In this document: in pieces, positions 17,947-26,776 of the stretch | How the letters are laid out: each line of letters starts with the position of its first letter | Position numbering within the stretch: position 1 is the first letter of the stretch | Assembly (NCBI RefSeq): GCF_025860405.1 | Contig: NZ_CP063786.1 | Span: forward strand, 124,001-188,000 | Source: Tolypothrix sp. PCC 7712 | GTDB taxonomy: Bacteria > Cyanobacteriota > Cyanobacteriia > Cyanobacteriales > Nostocaceae | Length of the DNA: 64,000 bases | Direction of reading: 5' to 3' | The notes under the pieces: generated by a model | Seen by the model: the letters and a program-made list of their open reading frames with translations, nothing else | Databases searched by the model: none | Told to the model about the DNA's origin: nothing | Program-made: the position numbers and the translations under genes

Positions 17947-18678
17947 ATGAAACCAAAATTCAAGTTTACTAAGAAAGGAGTAATAATCGGGTCAATAATT
18001 GGTCTGGTTACATTACTCAGTACAGCCCCCAGTTATGCCTTTTCAATTGACGATTTCTTCAAGGTTTTAGGGAAATTCAATAACTATTTTGAGGAAACCA
18101 AAAAAGAACTCACCTCAGTAACTAATAAATGGGGTGGGATGAAAAGCGAAGCTAAAACTGCTATTCAGACTGGCAGTATGGATATGCCAGATCCAGTAAA
18201 CTCAGCCGAAAAGCTCAAAGAGCAACTTAAGAACAAGGGTAACTGGAATGAAAGCAACACAGTTGAAGCTGCGGTCAGCGCAGCCAACGAACTGGAGAGA
18301 GAAACCACCCGCGCTACGATCGCCAGCGTCTTAGGGGAAGTCGGTCAGGAACGTACCAAAAATGAGATAGAAGCAACTGAACAAACTGTAGCCGAGGCCA
18401 AAGAACTCGCAGAATCTGCACAACCAATGGATGCTTCACAAAACATCCTCAAGGTCATTGCTGCCCAAAACTCACAAATTGTCTCAATGTTGGGTCAATC
18501 TCGCATTGACGGACTGCAAACACGGCACGATGCCCAGCAAACTAACCTAATGCTATCTCAACTTGCCGAACAAGGGGCAAGCGATCGCCGTCGTCAAAAC
18601 CTGATGATGGACGGTATCAGCGCCCAGTATATCGAAATCAGTGGGTTTAGCAGTCTCAAAACTACCGCAGGTGAATAA
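17947..18678 (+). CDS. secreted coiled-coil protein, candidate VirB5/TrbJ-like
   Basis: From the ATG at 17947 the 243-residue product has a classical signal peptide: basic MKPKFKFTKKG, a hydrophobic core, and a cleavage site after APSYA. The mature part is almost entirely alpha-helical and rich in Ala, Glu and Gln, with long heptad-like stretches. VirB5/TrbJ proteins, which sit at the pilus tip or in the periplasm, are helical secreted proteins found between virB4 and virB6, exactly this position. An earlier TTG start (17911) would spoil the signal peptide. The family assignment is by context. Confidence 0.6.
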   Translation: MKPKFKFTKKGVIIGSIIGLVTLLSTAPSYAFSIDDFFKVLGKFNNYFEETKKELTSVTNKWGGMKSEAKTAIQTGSMDMPDPVNSAEKLKEQLKNKGNWNESNTVEAAVSAANELERETTRATIASVLGEVGQERTKNEIEATEQTVAEAKELAESAQPMDASQNILKVIAAQNSQIVSMLGQSRIDGLQTRHDAQQTNLMLSQLAEQGASDRRRQNLMMDGISAQYIEISGFSSLKTTAGE

Positions 18679-18690
18679 TTCACCCTAAAT

Positions 18691-18723
18691 AGTTGGTCAT
18701 CTCTGCAATTGAGATGACCAACT
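18691..18723. other. perfect 13-bp intergenic stem-loop inside the conjugation operon
   Basis: AGTTGGTCATCTC (18691-18703) pairs perfectly with GAGATGACCAACT (18711-18723) around a 7-base loop, 26 nt before the ATG at 18749. No T-tract follows, so it may act in mRNA processing or stability rather than as a terminator. Confidence 0.65.
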
Positions 18724-18748
18724 CTCTATCAGGTACATAATACAGACC

Positions 18749-19900
18749 ATGTTAGAACATCTTGTAATTGCAACCGACCCATTTTTTGGGCAAGACATTT
18801 TAGAAAATGCGTCAGCTGGAGCGCAATTAGTAGCAGAAGGTTTCAATGAACTTTGGCAGGAAACCCTCAACGGTAATTTGTACGGCTCGATGTGCAAAGT
18901 TGGTCAGTTTTTTGCGATCGCTACACTCACCCTGTTTATGGTTGAGTTAGGCAAAAACTGGATAAATCAAGAAGATATGAAAGCTCTCTCCAGTTTGATA
19001 TGGCCCATTCTGGTTATCGGACTACTAGCTAACAATGGCACTTTACTCAGAAGTGGAACACTCGCCATTCGGGGATACATTAATACTGTTAATAATGACA
19101 TCCTAGAATTTACTGCTGCCGGAGCCAACCTAGAAGTAGCATTCAACCGCGCAGTCGGCAATATTGCCCTCCAGCAGCAAGTAGGGGCGGCAATGGAAAG
19201 ATGCCGCTCCATCCCTGGTAACACGCAAGATTCAATCACCTGCTTGCAACAAGCAGAAGCAGAACTCAAAACCTCTGCTCCCGATCTATTTAAAGGAGAA
19301 GCCCCCGATAGCGGTAGTTGGGAATTTAACCCACTTCAAGCTTTATCTGATGCCAAAGACGCGCTCGAAAATCTCTCCCCTGGTCAAATCGCCGAAAAGA
19401 TTGGTAATACTATCACCAGTACAATCGGTTCGATGATTACCGGATTTGTCGCAGTCATCCTCCTCGCCCTCAATAACGCTTACCAATGGGGTATCGAATT
19501 CACGATGCTTTTAACTGCCCTACTTGGCCCGTTGGCAATAGGCGGTTCGCTACTTCCCTTTGGCGCAAAACCTATTTTCGCTTGGCTAACTGGTTATTTC
19601 ACCGTTGGAATGGCGAAACTCTGCTTCAACATGATTATTGGTTTGTGCGGACAACTTATCGCTAATTCCGAACAAAATCAACCGATGATATTTCTGCTTT
19701 TTGTTGGGTTAGTTTCTCCTATCCTTGCATCTGCATTAGCCGCAGGTGGTGGAATAGCTGTTTGGACAGGATTAGGTAAAACAGTAGCATTTGGCTCTGA
19801 AATTGCAGCAGGAATCGCTACTGGTGGAGCAAGTACAACTGCTACGGTTGCTGTCAATGCCACCAAATTTGTTAGTTCCAAAATCAAAGTTAAAAAGTAA
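18749..19900 (+). CDS. virB6: VirB6/TrbL-like polytopic inner-membrane protein
   Basis: The 383-residue protein has several hydrophobic segments: about 52-75, 86-102, then after a soluble loop (with CRSIPGNTQDSITC, a likely disulfide pair) four or more helices between about 225 and 360. The C-terminal part is Gly/Ala-rich, as in TrbL/VirB6 proteins that form the inner-membrane channel. It follows the secreted coiled-coil gene and precedes the VirB8-like gene, the conserved order. The assignment is by topology and position and is fairly secure. Confidence 0.75.
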   Translation: MLEHLVIATDPFFGQDILENASAGAQLVAEGFNELWQETLNGNLYGSMCKVGQFFAIATLTLFMVELGKNWINQEDMKALSSLIWPILVIGLLANNGTLLRSGTLAIRGYINTVNNDILEFTAAGANLEVAFNRAVGNIALQQQVGAAMERCRSIPGNTQDSITCLQQAEAELKTSAPDLFKGEAPDSGSWEFNPLQALSDAKDALENLSPGQIAEKIGNTITSTIGSMITGFVAVILLALNNAYQWGIEFTMLLTALLGPLAIGGSLLPFGAKPIFAWLTGYFTVGMAKLCFNMIIGLCGQLIANSEQNQPMIFLLFVGLVSPILASALAAGGGIAVWTGLGKTVAFGSEIAAGIATGGASTTATVAVNATKFVSSKIKVKK

Positions 19901-19913
19901 TTAACAAATAAAT

Positions 19914-20690
19914 ATGCTTAAACCTAAGTCTAAATCTCAATCGGCTCGGCTTCTCAGTTATGGGCAATCTACCTCCACACCTATTGCAATGGCGATCGCC
20001 GTAACAGCAGGAGGAACTATCTTATCTACCCTATTGCAAATCATAAATATTGGCATGAGTGCTAGCACAAATCATCATGTCAAAGGCATGACGATTGTTC
20101 AACTCCAAGATGGGTCTATTTCACCTGGTAAATTTGCCGCTCCCAACGAACGCGAAGCCGAAACTATCAAACGCTTTATCTCAGATAGCATGATTAAAAT
20201 GTTCGGCTGGAACGGAATAATCGAAGCAACAGAGAATGGCGAAAATGTCACTAAACCTGATAGGGGAATAGATATTCAAACAACAAAAAATAGTAGAAAA
20301 AAAATTCCTACTAGAGCCTGGGAAGCTGCATTTGCACTATCTGAAAATCAAGATTTTCGGGCAAATTTTCTCAAGAAATTAGCAGAAATTGTTCCAAGTG
20401 GTGTATTTAACGGTGAAGTTCAAGTTTCACTCGTCACCCGCCATATCTCTGAACCCAGAAAAATTAAGGATGGGCAGTGGGAAGTCGATTATATCGCTAC
20501 GCTCGTCAGCTTTAATAGAAACGAAAACCAAGGCAAAGGAATCGCTTTTAACAAAACAATTACTGTCGAAGCTGTCGATACTCCCAAGTTACCAAATAAG
20601 CCAACTGAACTCGATAAGAAAATTTATTTAGTACGAGAACCAGGTTTAGAAATTACTCAAATCGTTGATTATAACCTCGGTAAGAAATAA
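19914..20690 (+). CDS. VirB8-like periplasmic scaffold protein
   Basis: A short cytoplasmic tail is followed by one transmembrane helix at about residues 25-48 (IAMAIAVTAGGTILSTLL) and a roughly 200-residue periplasmic domain with mixed alpha/beta pattern and repeated strands such as VSLVTRHISEPRKI and WEVDYIATLVSF. This is the topology of VirB8/TraE, whose NTF2-like domain docks the outer-membrane core. The gene lies 13 bases after the VirB6-like gene and 24 bases before the VirB10-like gene. Sequence identity to the family is low, so position and topology carry the call. Confidence 0.65.
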   Translation: MLKPKSKSQSARLLSYGQSTSTPIAMAIAVTAGGTILSTLLQIINIGMSASTNHHVKGMTIVQLQDGSISPGKFAAPNEREAETIKRFISDSMIKMFGWNGIIEATENGENVTKPDRGIDIQTTKNSRKKIPTRAWEAAFALSENQDFRANFLKKLAEIVPSGVFNGEVQVSLVTRHISEPRKIKDGQWEVDYIATLVSFNRNENQGKGIAFNKTITVEAVDTPKLPNKPTELDKKIYLVREPGLEITQIVDYNLGKK

Positions 20691-20714
20691 AAATCATTAG
20701 TCAAGTATAGAACT

Positions 20715-22541
20715 ATGTTACAGCTAGAGAATGAGGCTACCAATAAACACATATCTTCCGTAAATAGTCTTTTACCAATCGATAGTGCAGAAGAAGATGA
20801 AGTTGAAAATTCACAATTTGAGGTGGTTGAAGAAGGTGAAACTGAAGTAGAAGACCCCGCGTTAATCCAAACTAAACACGACTTTGTTACATCTCCCTGG
20901 TCAAGGTTAGGAATTATTGGGGGTGCATTCGGTGCTGGGTTTCTAGTTATATTTGTTGTCCTCAACGGCATGATGAATGGGGGTAGTAAAAACGCCAAAA
21001 AACCAGAATTAACCCCTACCCCAACTCCCACAGTTGCCGCATCTGAGAAAAAAGAAGGCGATGTTTATGCCAAGCTTGCTCTCGCCAAGCAACAGGAAGA
21101 ACTTGATGCCCTAAATGGTCAAGCTAACACGGGAGACAAAGAGGAGAAAAAGGAAACTACTGAAGAACAAGCCAAAAACCAAGAGAAAACCCGTTCTATT
21201 CGACAACGAAGGGTAGTTGCTCAAGAAACTCCCTCTACTTCCAGAAGACGTGTATACAGGGAAGAAGCACCCGAACGTGTTAGATCAACACGTAGAGTAG
21301 TCGCCTCACAGCCAATACCACCTCTGCGTCCTAGCGCTCCTCTGCCAAAATTTGCCAAACAAACAATTGCTAGCAACCAGAGTGTCGCCAAAGACCCAAT
21401 AGCTGAACTCGAACGCCTGCGTAACCTGGGTTCGGTTGGTCGAGTTGAGTATATGCTAGCCAGTACTACTATCAGTGAACCTACAAACACGACAGTACAA
21501 GAAGTTACAGCTAAAACTGAAGAAACATTACGCCCAGCAGAACAAAATAGCGATCGCTCTCGTCGTCGCCGTAGCCGACGCAGCGAGAATACCGAAACAG
21601 TTACCAATACCCCTAATCAAGTTGAAGAACTGCGCCCGCGTTGGCAACCTGTAACCACAAACAACAGTACTCCTGAGTATAGCAATACTGATGACAAAGA
21701 TAACAATCAAGCCGTGCCAGTTATTTATAGCTTCTCGGTAAAAGAGCCACAAATTAGCTCAGAACTTGACAAAGAAAAGTCCGTAGAATCCAGTTTTGCT
21801 AGTAATAAAGAAAACAACTCCACTCAGCAAATCGAACAAGTTGCAAATAACTACCTGCCAGAAGAAGCGCAGATACTCCAAGAAACACAACCGCAGTATT
21901 TAGTTGTCGGTTCGTTTGCAAGTGCAACCCTGGTAACTCCGCTCGTTATGCCCCAAACCAGTAATAACGCTCGTTCCCAAGAACAGACAAATACCTTACG
22001 GTTTGTCGCCCGGTTGGACGAGCCGCTTTATAGCAATACTGGTGAAATAGCCATTCCCGCAGGAACACAGGTAACTATCGCTATGATTTCGGTTGATAGC
22101 ACATCAGGTGTGCGTGCCGAAGTCACGGCCATCCTCAAAGACGGCACAGAATATCCTCTATCACCTGGAACAATATCAGTTTTGGGAGAGACAGGTTCGC
22201 CCCTAATCGCCAGACCTTACGACGACAAGGGATCTGAAATTGCCAAATATGATGCCACATTAGGAACAATAGCTGGTCTTGCCAAGGTAGGGGAAATTAT
22301 TAACCAGCCAGATGAAGAAGTCACAGAAGATTTGCCTTTAGGTGGGACAAGAACTCGCAGTCGCAATAATAACCGCAACTTAGGAGCTGCTTTCCTTGAA
22401 GGTGCTTTTGGCAAACTTGGCGAAACAGTCAGCAAGCGTACAGAACGCGCTACTGACGAAATCTATCGCCGCCCCAATGTTTGGTATGTGCCTAAAGACA
22501 CCAAAATCACAATCAAAGTCGATAGGTCAATCAAGCTGTGA
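20715..22541 (+). CDS. virB10: VirB10/TrbI-like core-complex protein
   Basis: The 608-residue protein starts with an acidic cytoplasmic tail, then a single membrane helix (about residues 66-88), a long low-complexity linker (Pro, Glu, Arg, Ser) and a C-terminal beta domain from about residue 425: RFVARLDEPLYSNTGEIAIP, GTQVTIAMISVD, and WYVPKDTKITIKVDR at the end. VirB10 spans both membranes and passes the energy state of the ATPases to the outer pore. The linker is long for the family. It overlaps the VirB9-like gene by 4 nt, supporting coupled synthesis of the two core subunits. Confidence 0.8.
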   Translation: MLQLENEATNKHISSVNSLLPIDSAEEDEVENSQFEVVEEGETEVEDPALIQTKHDFVTSPWSRLGIIGGAFGAGFLVIFVVLNGMMNGGSKNAKKPELTPTPTPTVAASEKKEGDVYAKLALAKQQEELDALNGQANTGDKEEKKETTEEQAKNQEKTRSIRQRRVVAQETPSTSRRRVYREEAPERVRSTRRVVASQPIPPLRPSAPLPKFAKQTIASNQSVAKDPIAELERLRNLGSVGRVEYMLASTTISEPTNTTVQEVTAKTEETLRPAEQNSDRSRRRRSRRSENTETVTNTPNQVEELRPRWQPVTTNNSTPEYSNTDDKDNNQAVPVIYSFSVKEPQISSELDKEKSVESSFASNKENNSTQQIEQVANNYLPEEAQILQETQPQYLVVGSFASATLVTPLVMPQTSNNARSQEQTNTLRFVARLDEPLYSNTGEIAIPAGTQVTIAMISVDSTSGVRAEVTAILKDGTEYPLSPGTISVLGETGSPLIARPYDDKGSEIAKYDATLGTIAGLAKVGEIINQPDEEVTEDLPLGGTRTRSRNNNRNLGAAFLEGAFGKLGETVSKRTERATDEIYRRPNVWYVPKDTKITIKVDRSIKL

Positions 22542-23362
22542 AACTAAGAGATATAGCAGATTTTAGTTTAAGGATGCCTTGGGCGATTGCCTTTGGTGGG
22601 TGCCTCACCATCGCCTCAGTGCTTGCACCAAACCAACTTGTACTAGCAAATACTATCCGTCAAGTTGCAGCGTCCCAGGTGTCAGGAGAAAATGCCCAAT
22701 TGCAGACAGTTAAGGTCTGGCCTGGACATGGGGTATCAATATCGTTCTACAACACCAAAGAAATTATCAAGAAAATCTGGCTGGATGACCCATCTAGGTT
22801 TGTTTTTGATGTAGACGGATGTCTTGAGGGCTTGGGTAAGTGTTCTAGTAACAGCACGGGCGCTGGACTAATTCACGTTCGCCGCATCGAGACAGTCAAA
22901 ATCCCCGGTTTACCACCAGCTCCTTACGGGGCGCACATGACGGTGATTACCGAATCTGGCTCAACAAGGAAAAGCTATCACTTCCGGATTGTAGCGGGCA
23001 GTGGCACACCAGAGTACAGCCAAATTGAAATTATTGGCGATACTCCCAGCAAACCTGAAGAAGTAAAACCAAAAGTCAGTTACACCGCATTATCTGATAG
23101 CAGACATATCGCCAAAGGGATGCAAGTTGCTCTCAAAAACCAGTGGGTTACGACAGACAGCAAGCTCTGGAAGCGTCTGAACCAACTTGTGGAGTTGCGA
23201 TCGCAAGGAGAGGAACTTGTCGTCGCCGCCAGCACCGCCGGAGTATCAATGCAATTGGTTGAAAAACTCATGCTGTTGGGTGGAAAGCGCTTGTTAGAAA
23301 TACCACCACAGCGCAATAACCCTCTCACAACAACAAATCCAGGTAAAACAAGTTTTAGATAA
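22538..23362 (+). CDS. virB9: VirB9/TrbG/TraK-like outer-membrane core protein
   Basis: The 274-residue product has an N-terminal signal region (IAFGGCLTIASVLAPNQLVLA) and then a beta-rich domain, VKVWPGHGVSISFYNTKEIIKKIWLDDPSRFVFDVD in outline, which matches the N-terminal strand pattern of TraK/VirB9 secretins. A second region (about residues 130-165) continues the beta sandwich. VirB9 and VirB10 together form the ring in the outer membrane. The Cys pair CLEGLGKC is a likely disulfide. Gene order VirB10-VirB9 is reversed compared with the Ti plasmid. Confidence 0.7.
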   Translation: MKLRDIADFSLRMPWAIAFGGCLTIASVLAPNQLVLANTIRQVAASQVSGENAQLQTVKVWPGHGVSISFYNTKEIIKKIWLDDPSRFVFDVDGCLEGLGKCSSNSTGAGLIHVRRIETVKIPGLPPAPYGAHMTVITESGSTRKSYHFRIVAGSGTPEYSQIEIIGDTPSKPEEVKPKVSYTALSDSRHIAKGMQVALKNQWVTTDSKLWKRLNQLVELRSQGEELVVAASTAGVSMQLVEKLMLLGGKRLLEIPPQRNNPLTTTNPGKTSFR

Positions 23363-23367
23363 CAGTG

Positions 23368-24780
23368 ATGTATACCGAAAATCTGGCCACTAACAACCAA
23401 ATTTTAGATACTACAGCAGAGGTAACTGCGATCGTACCAGTGAGAGCTGCAAGTCAAGAAACTACTCACAACAAAACCGACCGAGGGCTTGAGTATCGGA
23501 TAGAAAAGTTTAATAAATTACGCTACCTAATGGTTGCAGGACTTATTGCTGGGCTTGCCCTACACGGATTAATCCGATATGGAGGTAGCTATAATATCGG
23601 CAGTCTCTTATTCGGCGATAAAGCGGTAGCTCAAACAGTTTCATCGAAGTATTCAAATTTGAACACTTCGATAAACAAGACAAAACAAACCAAACAGCCA
23701 CAGCCAGTTGCAACTAAATATGTCAACGGCGCACCTACTCCCGATTGGAGCAGTATCACGTTTAGAAACATGAAGTTTGGCGGTGCTGGCAGCGTTGAAT
23801 TCCCTAATATCAAAAACCCTGGTATGAAGGAAACACGCACCTGGAGTGCCGGACAAAGCCTTGCCGAAGTCATGGAACTGGGTGATTTTGAAGCAACTGA
23901 GTTCAAAATTGAAGATTTCACGCTTAAAGATATCGCTGACATCACGGGCATTCAACTTAAAAATCTCAAACTGTCAGATTTTGAAACACTCGATTGGCAA
24001 ACACTCGAAGACCTCGCCGAAGCAATTCCTAATTTAGAAGATTCAGAAGTCGGAGCCATTCCACCAATTCAAGAACTAGTGACCAAAGTTACAGGCAGCA
24101 CCGCAAGCTACCAAACTGTTGGTGAAGTGCTGGACAATTATCCCCAACTGGGAGAAGTGGAACTTGGTGAGTATGTCAAACTCGATAAGTATAAACTCAC
24201 CAGTATCCCTGGTATTGAGGATGCACAACTAAAAGACTTTACTAACTGGCAAAATACAACAATTAACAAGATTCCGGGATTAGCTGATGTACCGTTCGAT
24301 CAGTTCCCCAGTGTTCCCATCCCCGATGTTAGCTTTATCGGCAAAGTAGACTTACCTCTCGGTTCGCTTGAAAGCGGACGTTGGAAGTCTATATCTGGTA
24401 GCTATCAAGCTGGGTTTAATGTCCCGTGCGAGAAAACCTGTGGTCACATCGAAGTTTCGGGTAGCGATATTGTGACTGGCGCACAATGGATGTCCGGTAA
24501 AGACCAAAAAGTTAAAGGCGGATTCGGCATATTGGGCAGTCTCAACGGTGGAAAAGAACCCACAGGTCGCCACCCCTTTGGGAAATCATTTAAACAAGTC
24601 ATCTGGGACATTAACGAAGCGGACGGCAGTATCACCACCGCGATGTTCTTCCGTATCTGCAAACGGGGGTGGGTTGACTTAGGTTGCTCGCCCTACTTCA
24701 TTGGCCCAGTTCCCTTCTTCACCTACCGCGAGATAGACCCAATTATCCTTGGTACGCCCCTCACCGTACCAAAGAAGTAA
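23368..24780 (+). CDS. unknown secreted protein of the conjugation operon with internal short repeats
   Basis: A long basic N-terminus leads to a membrane or signal segment at about residues 53-72. The middle (about 150-330) is built of irregular 20-25-residue repeats in which a Leu/Asp-rich strand is followed by IPGI, IPNL or IPGL, somewhat like a degenerate solenoid. The C-terminal 130 residues hold four Cys in two groups (VPCEKTCGH and RICKRGWVDLGCSP), probably disulfide-bonded, and end PFFTYREIDPIILG. Its place between VirB9- and VirD4-like genes and its secretion signal suggest a cyanobacterium-specific pilus or surface component. GTG 23365 and ATG 23368 are adjacent possible starts. I recognise no family. 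Confidence 0.6.
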   Translation: MYTENLATNNQILDTTAEVTAIVPVRAASQETTHNKTDRGLEYRIEKFNKLRYLMVAGLIAGLALHGLIRYGGSYNIGSLLFGDKAVAQTVSSKYSNLNTSINKTKQTKQPQPVATKYVNGAPTPDWSSITFRNMKFGGAGSVEFPNIKNPGMKETRTWSAGQSLAEVMELGDFEATEFKIEDFTLKDIADITGIQLKNLKLSDFETLDWQTLEDLAEAIPNLEDSEVGAIPPIQELVTKVTGSTASYQTVGEVLDNYPQLGEVELGEYVKLDKYKLTSIPGIEDAQLKDFTNWQNTTINKIPGLADVPFDQFPSVPIPDVSFIGKVDLPLGSLESGRWKSISGSYQAGFNVPCEKTCGHIEVSGSDIVTGAQWMSGKDQKVKGGFGILGSLNGGKEPTGRHPFGKSFKQVIWDINEADGSITTAMFFRICKRGWVDLGCSPYFIGPVPFFTYREIDPIILGTPLTVPKK

Positions 24781-24855
24781 AAAGTGAAAAAGCAATCATA
24801 GAAGAATTTATCCTCTTTAATTTTTGACTTAGAGAAGACACACCAGATAACTAAT

Positions 24856-24893
24856 GAAGAAATATGCAACTTCACTGCACCGCATATTTCTTC
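24856..24893. other. perfect 12-bp intergenic stem-loop before virD4
   Basis: GAAGAAATATGC (24856-24867) pairs perfectly with GCATATTTCTTC (24882-24893). Its presence supports the ATG at 24924, not upstream starts at 24864 or 24903, as the start of the coupling protein. Confidence 0.55.
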
Positions 24894-24923
24894 CATTTCC
24901 TCATGCAATTAACACAGATTAAT

Positions 24924-26690
24924 ATGAATAATTATCTGTTTGCAACCGCTAAAGCTAAGACAATCAGAGAAGTAAAAGCAAACAATAAAAATAGCAATAC
25001 TGACTTTAGTAAATATACAGATAAGTTCATGTCACCTCAAGGTTTGGCACTTGCCGGGGGAATTGGCTTATTGTTGCTTTTACAGCTTTTTAGTAATGGT
25101 AAAAAAGGCAAGCTTGCTACTAGCTATTGGGGTGGAGCAAAGGAAACCGCCCAAGCTAAGAAAAAAGCTCTCAAGCAAATCGTCGCTCCTAAATGTGATA
25201 GCGCCAGTTTATATATTGGAGTACACAAATACAAGGGTCAAAAATTACCCCAGGGGAGTGGGGGAGTTCCAGTTTATGTACCCGATGTCCAACGGGGAAG
25301 TGCTGTAATTGGCGCACCTGGTAGTGGTAAATCATTCTCGGCTATCAACCCGATGATTTACTCAGCAATTGACCAAGGCTTTGGTATAGTATTATACGAT
25401 TTTAAGTATGCCAGTCAAGCCAAAATCGCCAGTTATGCCAAATCCAAGGGGTATGACGTACATATCTTTGCACCGGGATTTCCCGAATCAGAGGTATGTA
25501 ACCCAATCGATTTTTTACGCGACAGTAGCGATGCTGAAACCGCACGGCAGTTAGCTACGGTAATTAACAAAAACTTCCGCCTGTTAGGTAATGCGTCTGA
25601 GGATGCCTTCTTTGGCCCCGCCGGCGACCAGTTGACCCAGGCTATTTTAATGCTAACTAAAGAGTTTGGCGACCGCGCTGATATTATGACGGCTGCGGCA
25701 ATACTTTCTAGCGAGAAGATGGTCGAACGCTTGATGGCAGCCGAACTAAACCCTTGGATTAGGATAGCTTTTGGTCAATTATTTAGCTCGGCTGGCTCAG
25801 AGAAAACTGTAGCGGGTATCGCTGGTAGTGCTTCATTGATGTTCACCCGCTTCATGGCAAGGGGTACATTGGGATGCTTTGTCGGTAAAACAACCCTCCC
25901 CTTGGAGGTAAAACGCAAACAGATGATTATCTTCGGGTTAGACCGCGAACGTCGCGATGCTGTCAGCCCCCTGATGACCAGCATTCTCCACATGGTAGTT
26001 TCCCGCAGTATTGCCAAAAAACGTAAGGAAGACGGCCCATTGGTAGTGTGTCTTGACGAGTTGCCAAGTATCTTCCTTCCAGATTTATTTAGATGGCTTA
26101 ACGAATCTCGTTCCGAAGGATTCTGCGGTATCCTGGGTTGGCAAAATATGGGTCAGCTTGAAAAGATTTATGGTAAAGAAATCTCTAAAGCTATCCTTGG
26201 TGCGTGCGGTACAAAATTTGTTTTTAATCCTGGTGAAGAAGAATCAGCGCGATTATTTTCTGCATATTTAGGGGAAGAGGAAATTAAATATAAACAAAAA
26301 TCCCGCTCAACGGGAGGGGGTAAATCCAGCACATCTATCAGCGAACAAGAACGGACTCGCAAGCTATTCGAGCCAGCCCAATTCCTCAAATTACCACCTG
26401 GTAAATGTCTATTTATCAACCCGGCTTATAGTAATAAAAATGAGGGTTCAGTACCACTATTAAAAAATATCAAAATCCCCAAACATATCATTGGATTAGA
26501 ACAAGAAAATGACGCTAAATGGGATAAATTCATCAAAGAGCTTGCTAGAAAAAGTACCCAGAAAAAACCCACACAGGAAGATTTAGATTTACGAGTCAAG
26601 GAAGTAGATCGGAAGTTCCCTATCCCACAAGCACCCGTACAAGCAGGCAATGCACCGTTACCTGTTGATGCGTACAAGAGCTTTTTCTAA
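24924..26690 (+). CDS. virD4: VirD4/TraG-family type IV coupling protein
   Basis: The 588-residue ATPase should recruit the relaxed plasmid strand to the secretion channel. One clear membrane segment occurs near residues 37-53 (LALAGGIGLLLLLQLF). Walker A is GAPGSGKS at about residues 130-137, Walker B is PLVVCLDELPSIF, and the TraG-type motif RSEGFCGILGWQNMGQLEKIYG follows. The gene is the last secretion-system gene recognised and is followed by a large acidic protein. It confirms that the cluster is conjugative rather than a pure effector secretion system. The start follows a 12-bp stem-loop. Confidence 0.9.
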   Translation: MNNYLFATAKAKTIREVKANNKNSNTDFSKYTDKFMSPQGLALAGGIGLLLLLQLFSNGKKGKLATSYWGGAKETAQAKKKALKQIVAPKCDSASLYIGVHKYKGQKLPQGSGGVPVYVPDVQRGSAVIGAPGSGKSFSAINPMIYSAIDQGFGIVLYDFKYASQAKIASYAKSKGYDVHIFAPGFPESEVCNPIDFLRDSSDAETARQLATVINKNFRLLGNASEDAFFGPAGDQLTQAILMLTKEFGDRADIMTAAAILSSEKMVERLMAAELNPWIRIAFGQLFSSAGSEKTVAGIAGSASLMFTRFMARGTLGCFVGKTTLPLEVKRKQMIIFGLDRERRDAVSPLMTSILHMVVSRSIAKKRKEDGPLVVCLDELPSIFLPDLFRWLNESRSEGFCGILGWQNMGQLEKIYGKEISKAILGACGTKFVFNPGEEESARLFSAYLGEEEIKYKQKSRSTGGGKSSTSISEQERTRKLFEPAQFLKLPPGKCLFINPAYSNKNEGSVPLLKNIKIPKHIIGLEQENDAKWDKFIKELARKSTQKKPTQEDLDLRVKEVDRKFPIPQAPVQAGNAPLPVDAYKSFF

Positions 26691-26776
26691 AAACTTTAAG
26701 TTTAATGACCAACTGATTTTTATAAAGCACAGTCAGACTGTTTGAATTTATAGATTATTTTCACCACATTTAATAT

